Notes: generated by a model from the sequence alone, not told the origin. DNA of 64,000 bases from Agrostemma githago (GCA_958450325.1 OY288241.1:50850078-50914077); one strand, 5' to 3'. Positions 1-13,048 are shown, counted from the first letter of the stretch. Numbers and translations: made by a program.

Positions 1-355
1 TAACACTCAACTCCCAGAATTACACAACCGTTGTTACCCTAGTATAGGTAGGGAAACATATGAGTACCGCCAAGAACGTTGCCAAAAGTATAGAGAATAT
101 AGAAGAAGAGGAAGATGATTTCATATTGTTGTTGTGTAAAATGATTGTGAGAGAGGTGGTATATATAGTGGTGTGGTAGGTAGTACCAACCAAAAAGAGG
201 TGGTGTGGTAGGTAGTACCAACTATTAGATGACCAACCAAAAACAAGGTAGTGTGGTAAGTAGTATCAACCACTTGACCAACCAACCAAAAACAAGGTGA
301 CTACCTACCACCTCTTAACCTAGCAAATGCTTCTTTTGAAGCAATTATTCCAACA
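1..355 (-). mobile_element. 3' LTR (partial) of a minus-strand LTR retrotransposon
   Basis: Read on the minus strand, a sequence starting TGTTGGAATAATTGC begins at 355 and is preceded (356-375) by a purine-rich stretch ending TTGGGGAT, as expected for a polypurine tract followed by an LTR start. Inside, three imperfect copies of a unit containing GGTGTGGTAGGTAGTACC (plus sense) lie between about 155 and 300, just upstream (minus sense) of a TATATATA box near 160-168. This fits a U3 region with repeated enhancer-like units and a core promoter. The LTR runs off the window at position 1. No second copy is seen on the right, so the assignment rests on structure alone. Confidence 0.45.
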
Positions 356-698
356 ATCCCCAACATGATTCAAAAGAAGAAAGGTCGAAAAAATGGCAAC
401 GGAGACTCGGTGTTTAGATGTTTAGTGTCTTATGGATTTTAACTAACACCCAGTGCATACAAAAGACCTAAGACCGCCATTTGAGGTGGATTATAGCTTT
501 TAACCTTCTAATGGAGTTGATAGAAGGTCGATTACGCGCTTACCGATCTCAAATTAGGGCTGGTACTCGCACCATCCATGAACTTATCATGAATGTTAAG
601 TGTATAGCATAAGTGTTTTACTTGGACTTCCCAAGTACCCTCCATATGAATCCTGGTAGTTCATGAATGCCTCTAGAGATCCTAAAGCCTTAAGGATC
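356..698 (-). other. Non-coding retrotransposon-like sequence left of the CACTA insertion
   Basis: There is no coding potential. The sequence is continuous with 3404 onward once the CACTA element and its 3-bp duplication are removed. It probably belongs to the internal region of the minus-strand LTR element whose LTR ends at 355. This is inferred from position, not from recognised domains. Confidence 0.3.
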
Positions 699-3400
699 CA
701 CTACAACAAAATAACCATTTTGCGGCGATTATTTAGGCCTTTCGTGGCGATTTTATTCGACGCGAAAGGTTTTCCCATCGATTATATATTCGTTGTGGTA
801 GGCTGTGTTGCCATAGCCTTTCGTGGTGAATGATCTATTCGCTGGGTTAGCTTCTTAAAATCGACGCGAAAGAAGAGAAGGTATAATGGCGATTTTTGTG
901 TCGATTATTATTGACGGCGTAAATAATTTTATATTGCCTCAAATAATAATTGTAGCGATTGTATTCGACACGATAAGTACAATAAAATGTCATTCAATGA
1001 TAATTGTTGCAATTGCATTCGACGGGATAAGTACTATTAAATGCAACCATATATGAATATAAATTTAGTATCGATTTCATTCGATACGAAATATCACTTC
1101 TATCTCTCAAAATTCGGTGCGAAAATAAATAGAGTAAACAAGTAACGAAACATATAACTTTTATATTACTCATAAATTCCAAATATTATATATACAACAT
1201 CGACTAATTTAAATTAATATAAATAAGTGCAAACGATCTTTTGACAACCTAAAAATTTTTTTATGTCTTCGGCCTATGTATGTATTCTATATTATGTAAA
1301 GTAGTCGCGCCTTAAAAAAATCCTCCCGCTGATTCCACGCAATTTCCTCCCTCGTTAAACTCTTCTGCGTTTGAACAAGTCTAATTAGTAGGATTAAAGG
1401 ATTGCAATAGGTACATCAATTAAAACAAAGACTATAATATTCACGTAAAATGGTTTTCTAAGTAAATGAAAAAGAGTAGGTCTCCCTTAAGACAGGTTAT
1501 CGGTCTTAAGTTTATGACAAGTCAAGTAACACCCACTTACATAGAATAAGACCTCACCTTTACTCCTCCCTAAGCCTGTCTTTTTCCCAAATACTTGACC
1601 CGTCATACATTTATGACGGGTATTTCCGTCACAAACAAGGCTTTGCCACTGATGGGTCCCTGCGGAAATAAAACAAATACATCATCTCTACGGGGTAAAA
1701 TAGAAAGCTAGCAAAACAGTATGGACTTTTGTTGATCAACATATCAGCAGCAGGCCAATTATTCACTTTCAAAAGGTTCAATATCACTAATGAGTGGAAA
1801 CACTAATAACAGCAATCAACCACAACAAAGTGATGTGAGTATTAACGGAACCTGATTGAAACATACAAAGCAGACCTTACTATTCCAGGATGCACGAGCA
1901 ACATACAGCAGCCAGAATTCTAGCCAACACAGACCAAAACTGAATAGATAATAGCTTCGGCTTGACTCTGGATTAATGAAATTTGTATAGTGATCTCGCA
2001 CAGCCTTCGATAGACTTGAATCGCATATTTCATTGCATATAAAGCAGCTTGCTTTCGAGAGAAAACGCACCCTGCATTATATGAAGTCTGAGTTACACCT
2101 TGCTTCAATATATATATATATATATATTACAGTAAAAAAATTTACATGTATTCACGGAAGACGCACCCAAGACAGGTCTGAACTTCATGCTTTAGTGGCA
2201 GCCTAAATGGGCACGGTAAACAATCTGAATTGTTGATCTCTCTTGCCAAATAAACAGGTTGTATTACTCTCATGTACATCCTTCATTTGATACTAACATA
2301 ACCTCATTTTAGTAACGAATAGCAGCCCCTAAACCCATGCTAGATTAGAGTGCCGCTAAACAATCAGATGGTTGAAATTAAGTGGTTGATGAATGATACA
2401 CACCAAAATCATTTTTTTCTCAAAGCAAACATTATATAGTCAGGTGAAAATTGAAGTGAATAGCTGAGAAATGCATCAGTAACTCACCAGGATTTCATTC
2501 TGTTTCATAATTTAAGTAAATCATCTCTATAACATGTGATTTCTTTATCTATAGATGACAGGAAGAAATTCATGTTATGGCTCCGTCATCGATTCAATTC
2601 AGACAGTACAATGAGAACAGTTGAATCTGAAACAAAATAAAAATTACAGTCTTAAGCTGCTCAAATCAAATCAACTATACAAAGAATATCATCAAATATT
2701 ACTCATTTCCATGATGTCGTGAGTTTACGCATCAACAAACAACACCAAAAATGCAGTTTGAATCAAGAATTAACATACAAAAGAACACACTAATGTTTGT
2801 CCGAACGAATTGAGATGCATCCTGAATCAAGTTAGAAGCTGCTCCATATGTCTGTCAGGAGGAATTGGATTTCAATAAGAAGGTATAGCAGCGAACCCTA
2901 AATTACAAAAACCATTAACTCTGAAATTAAACAAACACAAATACAAAAGAAAATCAAAACAAAACAATTCAGACTTAAACTTGGAACGCACCAGCAGTAA
3001 CGGCGGAAATAGACTTGGATGGGTTTTCAAATTCGAGTAACAGAGTTTGAGCGACGACGACACGGGCATATCACCGGAGATAGGGTCATTGATGTAGATT
3101 ATGCGTCCTGTACGACCTCTAAAATTGAGGTCGGATTTTGGGTCCAGTTATGGAGGTTAAGGTTTTTGTGATGAAGGTCAGTAATGGAGGTCGGCAAGAA
3201 GGCGTGAGTTTATTAGGAATGAAGGTTTAAGGGGGGTTATTAGGGTTACGAGGAGATAACCCGTCGACTTATTGAGTTTATTGTGTCGATTGATATTCGT
3301 TACAATAGGTGGTCACTCATATGAAATTAAGTATATTAGTTATGTCGATTTATTAATCGTCACGAAATAATTGCGGCGAAAAGGATTTTTTGTTGTAGTG
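699..3400. mobile_element. Non-autonomous CACTA (En/Spm) transposon, 2.7 kb
   Basis: The left end reads CACTACAACAAAATAACC and the right end, reverse-complemented, reads CACTACAACAAAAAATCC. The element is flanked by the 3-bp target duplication ATC (696-698 and 3401-3403), the hallmark of CACTA elements. Subterminal copies of a motif around ATTCGACGCGAAA occur at about 750, 860, 960, 1010 and 1080 and in inverted sense near 3280-3380. These are typical transposase-binding subterminal repeats. No transposase domain was found, so this is a deletion derivative. The interior contains a short TA microsatellite (about 2108-2127) and a possible captured exon near 2872-3069 on the minus strand. Confidence 0.9.
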
Positions 3401-3403
3401 ATC

Positions 3404-5835
3404 TCTTGGGGTTTAGAGCAATAGCCCCCACATTCACATAGGTAAATTTATCATGTTTGACTGTCACAAATCATCCCTTAGGACTATGAATTTATTAAAA
3501 GTCGTGGCTCAACCTTACAAGACAGTATCTCAAATAAATAAAAACAAAAATGTATGCCACATAAGATGCTATAAAGGAAATGGTTGTGACATCACATCTC
3601 GCATTCACTATGACTTCGTTTGACCGCATTTGACCTTAGCTAGGCTAAGTTGGGTATCAATCACAGTTTACTCCTTAATATGCCTTAAACCCATTTCTTG
3701 TGTTGTCTCCAACACAACTCAAACAATGGTCGTTGACGAGAGGATCTCAATATCCTCTCGATTTAACATATTCTTGAGAAACCATATACTCTTGTGGTAT
3801 CACACACATCAATGATCACCATTTCACAATGCCTCAACATTTGGCAATTTGCTACCTCAATGTAGCTTCTAATAATTATGATGGAGTTTATATATATTAC
3901 CCCCCCCCCCCCCCCCCACAATGAAAGTTTACTGATTGACATCTTCGCCACTCAGCTCATTCACCTTACAATTTAAGCAATTTCAAGCTTAGATTTCACT
4001 ATGCTTTAATATACAAATATGATGTAGCAATCAATAGAAACCCAAACTTGGTACTTAACTACATTTTATATTCATTCAATAACCAAATTCCATGCAAATT
4101 TTGAACAAATCATGGAATTTCAATCATAAGAACATAACTACATCTGAATCCAACTCATGATTCAAGATAATTGTCCACAAGCAAAAACATATTCAATTAA
4201 CTTGCTTAAGTAAATTGAAAAAAATGCATCATCATGATCACGTCTCTCAATTTAACGATAGAGAGAAATTTGTCACAATTAGCTTTCAGTTCTTTTAAAT
4301 TGACCATTATTCATAAACGTTGGTCAATAACCAAAAACTTATCAACATGCATGTGATTTATTTACGAATTAGCACAATTGTAACGAGTGATTTTATGAAA
4401 CACTTGTGAAACGCTTTAAAAGCCATATTCATGAATACCAAAATAAATTCAATCCAAATTTTAGTAGTCATTTATCATAGCTTCATGAATACTTATAATA
4501 CATTACAAGTTCAAAACTCAATGTTCATACATTTAGCTTTTGTATAACAATCAACTTTCTTATTGACACAGATGACATCGGCAACCTCTTTTAGAGCGTT
4601 ATTCGTTTCAAAATAGTGTATTTAATCCATCATGAAACTCTTGGGAAAGAAACATATATCTACATATTCAATGACTTTTATCTCTTCCTCCACATGTTGG
4701 CACGTTATACAAAAGTGACAACATAACAACTAAAAGAATAAACTCATAAACTCACTTCAGGAAAAGATTACATACTCACATATATAGTCATGAAATAGAT
4801 AAATCTTAGTCAAATCCAACAACATTTGTTTATTCACTCAACAAAGTTGTCATTTCTCCATCTGCAATCCATTTTGATTTAGCACATTGTTTCTAGTAGA
4901 TTGTTAAGTTAAGGGCAAACTCCCTGACCTCACAGAGAAAATTCGTAGTTTCTTCTTCATTATCAGTTGCAATTTCATATATGATAGCCTTTTTCAATTT
5001 TATGTCTAAATCAGTCCAAGTTCCATTCAATTCCCTTCACTTATCTAAGCTCCACTTATTTATATTGTTCCTTACCCTTGTTAACTTATGATGGAGCTGA
5101 AGAATATTCACTCCTTTTATTTGTATATCTCATTCCTTCTCAACTATAGAGATGTCATTCTTGTACTCAGTTTGGCGACATTATTTGTATAGAGTGAGAT
5201 GTAAGGTGCACAGTGACCATAAAAGCCTACGGTATCTCTTTACGCAGAAAGATCTATATGCAAGACAGTCGGTGGGTTTATTTTTCATCACTTAAGAGCG
5301 TAAGACATCCAACATTGATTGATTAATAGAGGTCGCTATGTTCGGGCAGGATTAGGTGTTGATGTTCCTAATATTGTCTTCCCAATACGTACCGTCACCC
5401 CTGACTGAAATCTCTGGATAGTGGACGCCCTAATCCTTGAAATGAGATTCATTCTAGAAGTAGAATGATTAAGGATACAAGTCTTTATCTTTCGGCCTCC
5501 ATGTCATTTAGCTTTGGCTCTAACTAAGGATCAAAGTTGAGTTGAACAGTTTCCGAACACCCCACAATTGTTCGCTGGTGACTCCAACATTACATCACAA
5601 ATTCGAGCGAGTCACTAAGAGGGTTGTCAAACCAAACAATCCAATCTTTGAACATTTATCAATTTATTCAACAGAAACATAGATCCGCCAATACATTTGT
5701 TGAGTACAACCCATAATTGAAATCCAAAAATCGAGGTCCAACACGTTGTCCTGAACGCAGGATCGGACCGGCCAACGGAATGTCTGCAAACCGTGTAACT
5801 GGTCGCCGCGGGTAGCAGTAATATGCGCTCTCAAA
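3404..5835. other. Gene-free AT-rich sequence, probably LTR-retrotransposon internal region
   Basis: There is no open frame with recognisable domains. The stretch begins with the sequence interrupted by the CACTA element. It includes a run of about 17 C at 3901-3917. Near 5570-5600, read on the minus strand, it has a GGAGTCACCAGCGAAC-like segment resembling leader sequences of plant LTR elements. It probably belongs to the minus-strand element ending at position 1-355, but the other LTR was not found. Confidence 0.3.

Positions 5836-5880
<45 letters not shown>
5836..5880. repeat. (TA)n microsatellite
   Basis: This is an uninterrupted TA dinucleotide run of about 45 bp. The same 12-bp phrase GCTCTCAAAGTA lies immediately on both sides, so the repeat may have expanded within a small duplication. 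Confidence 0.95.
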
Positions 5881-5883
<3 letters not shown>

Positions 5884-6029
5884 GCTCTCAAAGTAATAGA
5901 AGTATTATAAATAATAAACAGCTGTATATACAGAGTATCTCTTATATATTAAAGCAAAGACCATTTACAATGACATGGCACAATGAGGATCCCCCATTCA
6001 GAAATAAGTCCCTATTTTAGATACAAATT

Positions 6030-6185
6030 TTTTTTCTCCCCAGTGTGAACACGATTGTATGTGCATCCAAAGCAATTCCAAAGTTTCCTCCAAAAACTTC
6101 AACAACAAGGATCGAACCTGTGACCTCCAGGTTCAATCCCATGTGAGCAAACCACTGATCCAAGACATCAGTTTGTGAAAAAAAC
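6030..6185 (-). mobile_element. tRNA-derived SINE
   Basis: On the minus strand, an A-box-like TGGATCAGTGG (about 6153-6163) is followed about 40 bp later by a B-box-like GGTTCGATCCTTG (about 6106-6118). These are the two internal Pol III promoter elements of a plant SINE. The 3' side runs into A-rich sequence (T-run at about 6029-6037 on the plus strand). No target-site duplication could be defined, so the borders are approximate. Confidence 0.55.
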
Positions 6186-6580
6186 ATACTATAGCCTTAA
6201 TTGCTGTTCATCAACATAATTACTCGAAAATCCAAAAATGGTCTTCATTACTCGAAAATTGCTCCCCAACAGTCAATGGTCTTCATGACATTGATTATCC
6301 CCTTAACCCCACCTGCCCCTTCAGTTAATACTCCGTCATACATTAATCTCCCCATCTCCTCGGTTTCCCTTCATCTTGGTATTCCCCTATTGAATTCGGA
6401 AAATTGTACTCTCAATTTATGATCGCCTCTTCGTTTCTGCTTCGTCTCCATCAATAACTTCCAACATTCTATTATATATTACATCCGATTTTCCACCATC
6501 TCTTCCCATTCAAACTTCAACCCGTAGTCGATTACTCTGTTTTCAAGCAATATTAGTTTAATTTTTCTGATTTTATTCAT
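6186..6580. other. No gene recognised
   Basis: The sequence is AT-rich with short pyrimidine-rich phrases and no convincing coding or structural signal. Confidence 0.4.
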
Positions 6581-6955
6581 ATAATGGTCAATTGAATTTT
6601 AAAAAAATCTGATTTTTTTTTCAATTTATTTGGTGAATTTTCAGGTAGAAGAAAGAAGAGAAGAGCAATAAAAACCAAAGCATCGTCATAATTGGTATTT
6701 TTTGATTATTTTTCTGTGATTTTATTTTTATTTTAAAAAAAGGGTAAAAATTCATGTTTCTTATTGTATAATGGTCAATTGAATTTTAAAAAAATCTGAT
6801 TTTTTTTTTCAATTTATTTGGTGAATTTTCAGGTAGAAGAAAGAAGAGAAGGGCAATAAAAACCAAAGCATCGTCATAATTGGTATTTTTTTGATTATTT
6901 TTCTGTGATTTTATTTTTATTTAAAAAAAAGGGGTAAAAATTCATGTTTCTTATT
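6581..6955. repeat. 187-bp tandem duplication
   Basis: A segment beginning ATAATGGTCAATTGAATTTT occurs at 6581 and again at 6768. The two copies are nearly identical across the whole period, differing by a few bases, mostly in homopolymer runs. Each copy holds TTCAGGTAGAAGAAAGAAG, an exon-like purine-rich phrase. The high identity suggests a recent duplication. Confidence 0.9.
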
Positions 6956-9900
6956 GTATAAGATTGTTGAACAAATCATAGGTTAATGATGATGTTTGTT
7001 AATGTGTGTGCTTGCAATTTTTTTTATTTTGATTTTAGATAGCTGTACGATAAATAATCTGAGACTATTTTCATGTTTTCTGAGGTAATTTGTATAAAGA
7101 AGATTTCAGGGATTTTTAGTTTTTCATGAATTTATGCTATTAAATGTCAAAATTTGTAGATTTATTCAAAATTATTCAAAATCTGTTTCATTGTGCAGAG
7201 TATGTGTGTAGGACTTCGTAATGTTTTATTGTTCTATCCATTCTTCCTAACTTAACAAATTTTCAATTGGGTTAACAGTGGATACGAACTTTGTGGGGAT
7301 CCCATCGAGTTGTAACTGAACTTGGATGCACTTGGAGGTATTCACATGTACATTTATTTTTACTCACAAATCTTTATCCTTATTAGTCAAATTGGAAACT
7401 TAAACAAGCTAATTCAATTTAATAATCAAATCTACGTAATTTATGTAATGTTTCATATGATATTAAAGTCTCAATTTAAATTACTCACATGTTAATGTTC
7501 TAAATAATGTTTGATATTTACATGTTAATGTTCTAAATAATGTTTAAGTTTGGTTGTTGATATTTACAAGTTTGGTTATTCACCATTAATATTATACGAA
7601 GTATTTTGGTTATGTTGTAGGTTTTAGGTTTAATTCAAGATATGACGATATAGACGGTAATGTTAATTTTTTATAAGGGCATTTTTTTGTTAATTTTGTA
7701 TAAGGGCGTTATTTTTTCCCAGGTGATGATGAACGAAGATAATATAGTGAACTTTGTAGAGGTATTTTTGGTATTAAAGTCCATTAATATATAATTTTGT
7801 CATATAAGTTAATATATAAATTTGTCATAATAATTATTTGCTTACAATCTTAACATAATTGAGTTATTAAAAAATTTAGTTGATTAATTTAAAAAATATA
7901 TATAGACTTTAACATAATATATAATTAATTTAACATGATATATCGGTTGTTGCTGTAAGATTTTTAAAAAATTTAGTTGATTAATTTAATTGATTAGCAC
8001 AAATCAAGGGGTTTAGTTGATTTTTATAGATTAAATTATGATGTTTAATTTGCAAGTAGGGATTAAAAATTTATTTAAAATCATAAGTTACTTATCGAAG
8101 TGAAAAGTTTTACTCAAAAAAAAAATCAAAGTAAAAAGTTTAGATTTACGATCATTGACTCACTTATCAATTAAATTGTCTACGGAGTATATAATAACAT
8201 TGTCTACGAATCTACGAATCATAATATATCATTAGACTATTAGAGTATAAAAAAAGTCTTACCAATCATATTTTCCGAATGAAATGATTTCTTATCAATC
8301 ATATTTTTTAAGTATGGTAATTATTCCATATAAGTTAATATTTTAATTTGTCATGATAATTATTCGATTGACAATCTTACCATAATTGTGTTATTAACAT
8401 ACGACCATTTAATATCAAGTTTTTTCTGTTTCATTTTATTCTTTCCGTTTTTGTTTATAGCAATGTTAGTCAATAGTGGAATTTGTGCATAATTGTGTTT
8501 TTAAAGAAGTGGGAACAATTTTTATATTACTCTGTACGAATTTACAAACAATGATTTTGTTAGTTCAACTGCACATTAATGATTTTGTTACTCTGTACGA
8601 ATTTACAATGATTTTGTTGGTTCAACTTTATTTCTAATTTTTTATTTTTGTTTTAACATTTATTTTAATTACATCATTATATGCATTACTCCATTTTAAC
8701 CTGATTTATTATGATTAATTAATTAACTAATGTTTCTATTTGTAGGTACGGATTCAAGAAAGATGGGACAAAGTGAGTCGAAACGGGTCAAACAAAAGCC
8801 AAAGATTCATTTTAACTATTTCACTATAATCAAACGATATTCAATACGGGCCGGGTCTTTGAGTTATACGAATACCATGTATACGTTTAATGAAACTCAA
8901 TGTTAGTCTTTGAATGTTAGTGTCATATAATGGTTATCGTTTTGATTAATTATGCATTTGTCGTAAGGGAGTTACTTATATAATCTGTATAAACATAGGT
9001 GCATAAAAAAAGTAAATTGATTTAATTAAATGGGCTTGCAGTAGGTGCATAAAAAAAGTAAATTGATTTTTTTTTAAAAAGGCTCTTAATTAAATGCATT
9101 TGAAGTCACACATGTAATTATTTCACATTTATTGTTAGTCACATTTGTGATTCTCTAATAAACTTTAATAATTTACATTTTAATTACTAAAATTTTATTC
9201 TCATTACAATTGTAATTCTTTCATATTTCTTCTTAAGTAACTCTCAATTTGTATAATGTAGATTATTTGTTCATTTTTTTTAGAAATATTTAGCCATAGT
9301 AAAATAAAATCTTTATTTTATTTCTGTACAATAACTCTGAAGAGAGTTTATTATCCGTACAATATCTCCTTTAATATATGTATAACTATATATTCATCAA
9401 TGGACAATTGACTAATTATACTTAATTGAAACGTACTTTAGATTGTTCGTACTTTCGTCCACCTATTAACACATAAATTAATCTTCAGGCTCAGAACGAA
9501 TAATCTAAATAAATACGTTGTCCACAATTTCTTGGTATTTCAATAATGTCGATTGTATTATGCAATTACTATTTATTTTTACTCCGTATAAAATAATCAG
9601 CAATTAAATAACACGGTTCACATAGTCAAAATAAATATACAGAGATTAATAGCATAATACATTTTTCATAACCAACATGTAATTAATTTTTCAATCTTCC
9701 CCGTGAATTTCTTATTTCCCAACACTTGCTTTTTGATTCCCCAAAATTTTTAAATTTTTAAATACACTGCAATTTTTTTAAAAAAAAATTAATACATAGT
9801 GTGGGTGAAAGAGTTGTTTCATTAATGATATAGGATTCTATATTTCTATCTGACATTATTTTTTGTCCTTTTTTGTAAAGCACAATCATATATTATGTTT

Positions 9901-10490
9901 CCGAGGCTAATTTATCATATTTCAATTGCTTGACTATAGAACTATAGAAACTTATAAATTGCAAGATTTTAATTCCTCTATATTTCACAAGCATACTTAA
10001 ACTTCAATTGAAAATAATACTTTATATCATTAATGTGCAGTTTTCATGGACGGCTTGTTTGTTGTAATTTTAAAAACTAAATGAGGAGAAAAAGGAGACT
10101 TTATTTCCCGATAATAAATGTAATTATTTATGTAAAAAAATTATAGAGAAAATTATCTTTATATAGCTAAAGCGCATAAATACTCCGTAAATTTACAGTT
10201 GTTTATAGTAATATATTACGAGTATGTCATTTACAAACATAGTCAATAGTTTTCTCCTTATTTCATCAAATAATTCATAGGGTAATGTTATATATAACCC
10301 ATAGGGTTGTATTTAATTAAGCATTTAAAAGATTTCAATTTTTATATAAACATATGGATTTGAGCACAAATTACACATACATCAAGAAATTAATACATGT
10401 ATTAAAGTATTTATATCATTCTACTTTTCTTTCACATTTGTTGTCTATTATTTAACACTATGTTCTGTAGACCAAATAAACTTTTCAATT
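6956..10490. other. AT-rich gene-free region, probably nested Helitron-type sequence
   Basis: There is no sustained reading frame. Short less AT-rich phrases look like isolated exon pieces or remnants (about 7280-7335, 7722-7765, 8750-8800). A phrase with TTTCACTATAATCAAACGA (about 8819) recurs near 12076 and 12116, so this block shares repeat sequence with the Helitron-end-rich region downstream. No gene could be supported. Confidence 0.4.
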
Positions 10491-10520
10491 CCATGAATTT
10501 TCACAGGTATTACACTATTA
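10491..10520 (+). mobile_element. Helitron-like 3' terminus (degenerate)
   Basis: An imperfect hairpin CCATGAA/TTCACAGG is followed by TATTACACTATTA. It resembles the better-preserved end at 13134-13166, which finishes in CTAG. It is probably a decayed rolling-circle transposon end. Confidence 0.35.
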
Positions 10521-10579
10521 ATATTAATGGAAAGAAAAATTGAGGGGTAGCGGTAAGATTGTTATTGAGCAATATCTAG

Positions 10580-10870
10580 GCCCGGTTTAAATGGTTTTTG
10601 TGTGAAAATGGTTATTAACGCATGTTAAAAGTATTAACTATACGGGTCGGGTTTATACGGACTTTGAGACCGAGTTCGGGTAAAATACGCGTTATTATCG
10701 CATTTACGGGTTATTAACACATATTAATCACATTACTTACACGAGTCGGGTTTTAAAAGATTTCGGGTCAAAACGGTTTATTAACGCACATTAAAACATT
10801 AATTATACGGGTTGAGTTTATACGGATTTTAGGTCGGGATTCGGGTCAAATACGCGTTATAAACGCTATC
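10580..10870. repeat. Degenerate tandem repeat, about 80 or 160-bp period
   Basis: A phrase of the form ATACGGGTCGGGTTTATACGG occurs near 10640 and again, with changes, near 10805. A shorter related phrase lies near 10740. Both long copies are followed by AATACGCGTTAT. There is no coding potential. Confidence 0.6.
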
Positions 10871-10978
10871 GAAGAATGTATACGGTCTTCAATTTTCTCT
10901 CCATATTCTTGAATTAAAGATAGATATGTATTATTAGTAAGATTAAACATGTTTTTGATATATTAGATAAACGATATA

Positions 10979-11065
10979 TTCCCTCCATATTATTGAATTA
11001 GTCACATATCTTTTTATTTTATAATTAGAGAAGTGGGCTCATGGGCTAATTCAAAAAGGAGGGAG
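10979..11065. mobile_element. Short Stowaway-like MITE
   Basis: Inverted ends of the type TCCCTCCATATTATTGAATT and its approximate reverse complement enclose less than 90 bp, next to TA dinucleotides. This fits a short Tc1/mariner-derived Stowaway element. Confidence 0.5.
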
Positions 11066-11230
11066 TAATAAACTTTTGTCTCTAATACATTGGAAACGTA
11101 TTGCAATTTGATTTTGTCTTGATGTTGTTTGTAGGTAGCATTGAGCCCCCGAAAGTTAGAAGGTTGAATGATGCTACGTACAAGATGTGTCCTTCCCGTG
11201 ATATTTTGTATTTTTAGTAAAAAGTAAAAA

Positions 11231-11265
11231 AACAACCCGTGAATTTTTCACGGGTGTTACACTAT
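11231..11265 (+). mobile_element. Helitron-like 3' terminus
   Basis: A perfect stem ACCCGTGAA / TTCACGGGT is followed by GTTACACTATT. The hairpin plus short spacer matches a Helitron 3' end, but the last bases read CTAT rather than the usual CTAG or CTAA. Confidence 0.5.
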
Positions 11266-11748
11266 TATTTGTTTAAATACTTTGACAAAGGTTTTGTAGA
11301 TACGGTGTAACTAATTTGAATAAGATTGAAAATATCAACAATATAAGAGTCAAATTGTCATACAGAGTATTAAATAAATCATACAATATTTCTTTTACAG
11401 ATGAGTTTGAATTCTATTCATAACCGCTTAATCAGGTCTAAATTATGTTGTCTTTGAAAACACGCAACAAATAATACTTTTCACACGATTAGAAGTGCAA
11501 TGTAGTCCCAAATGAATAATTTACATTGATTTTAAAAAAAAAATAAGGCTCTTAAATGTATTTGTAGTCCCCAAATGAATAATTTACATTGATTAGGTAT
11601 GCATAATTTGTAGTCCAAATGCAATTAAAACGATTATTCATTATCTACTTCCCCAATTATCTATACTTCTTGGAACCGAGAAATTTTTTAAATTCCCTAT
11701 AATTTATGCTGTAACTCATTGGGAGTTTTGACTTTATTGTGTCAAGTA

Positions 11749-11954
11749 CTCCCTCCGAGTCTAAGATATGTTTCCCTAGAAATGTTGAGGAAAAAATAAG
11801 AATGTGAAAATGTATGGTTTAAAAATAAAGGAGAAAGAGAGGGAAATAAATGGAAGAATATGAATCACATATTTATGGCTTAAATAGGAAAGAAGAAAGA
11901 AAAATGACTCACCCCAAAAGAGAAAGAGGGAACATAAATCAGACTCGGAGGGGG
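11749..11954. mobile_element. Stowaway-like MITE
   Basis: The ends are CTCCCTCCGAGTCTAA (left) and the inverse AGACTCGGAGGGG (right), next to TA. The interior is A/G-rich and non-coding. Confidence 0.7.
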
Positions 11955-12354
11955 TTAGGATTTATTGAAGATATAAATATATTTCTTCGTAACTTCTACA
12001 GAGTATATATTGTAGATAAGATTTCAGTATAATTAGTACGAAGTACGGAGTAAGTAATACATGCATGAGTAACATTTCACTATAATCAAACGAAGCCAAA
12101 ATATTCATTTTAACTATTTTACTATAATCAAACGATATTCAAGACGGGTCGAACTATATACTCCGTATTTAACTATTTTAATTTTGCTTATGAGTATATT
12201 TAATTGTACTTTATATATGAAATAAAGAATAAATTGTCTTGTTATAGCAACAAAATTATCCTTTAAGACGATTATGTTGTTCGATCTTTCGTACTATTAA
12301 CCCACATATTGATGATCACACTCTTTCGTCTAATTTAAAAACCAATCTCGCGGA

Positions 12355-12390
12355 CAACCCGTGAAATTTTTCACGAGTAACACACTATTA
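12355..12390 (+). mobile_element. Helitron-like 3' terminus (degenerate)
   Basis: A hairpin ACCCGTGAA/TTCACGAGT is followed by AACACACTATTA. It belongs to the same family as the ends at 11231 and 13134. Confidence 0.45.
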
Positions 12391-12598
12391 CTAATCTAAA
12401 ATTTATCTTTGACTGTCATCAATATTTGTCAAAATAATAGTGGGCAGCCCTTCGTTCATATACTCACCTCTTATCTAATGAATCGGTTAAAACACTTACA
12501 GCAGGGAGTAGAAAGTGCATGATCAAAGAATGTCAAAGATATTGCGTCATACTTACTATATGTTGTTCATGTTTTCGCTTACCTAATAACACCTAAAG

Positions 12599-13048
12599 TA
12601 GAGCCGGCAAAAAATGACACGACACGAAAACACGACACAAACCCGACACGAAATAAATGGGTTTGGGTTGAGGGTTGATGACCCATTTATGTAAGTGGGT
12701 CGACACGAACATGACACGAGATTTAATTGGGTCGTGTTTGGGTTGAAGTCCCAAAACACGAAACTGATACGAATAACCTGTTTATTAAATTAGTGTAAAT
12801 ATTTTTAATCATTTTTAACATAAATATGTTAATACTTTCCAAATATGGACATGACACGAAAAAACGACACGAACCCGATACGAAATAAATGGGTTTGGGT
12901 TGAGGGTTGATGACCCATTTATGTAAGTGGGTCAACACGAACACGACACGAAACTTAAATGGGTCGGGTTTGGGCTGAGAGGTTCGTGACCCGTTTACCG
13001 ATGACACGAACATGAAACAGACACGACCCGATCTATTTATCAGGTCTA
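12599..13048. mobile_element. hAT-type MITE, 450 bp
   Basis: The terminal inverted repeats are TAGAGCCGGCAAAAA (left) and, reverse-complemented, TAGACCTGATAAA (right). A perfect 8-bp target duplication ACCTAAAG flanks it at 12591-12598 and 13049-13056, as expected for hAT. The interior is built of repeated GACACGAACACGACACG-type phrases. A copy of identical length lies inverted at 36585-37034. An apparent 96-residue minus frame is a by-product of these repeats. Confidence 0.88.

Noticed and set aside
5664..6020. Open frames made of Ile-Tyr repeats
   Set aside because: They are translations of the (TA)n microsatellite.
12723..13013. 96-residue minus frame and the matching 98-residue plus frame at 36614 as a conserved small protein
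   Set aside because: Both lie wholly within copies of the same hAT MITE and arise from its repeated phrases.
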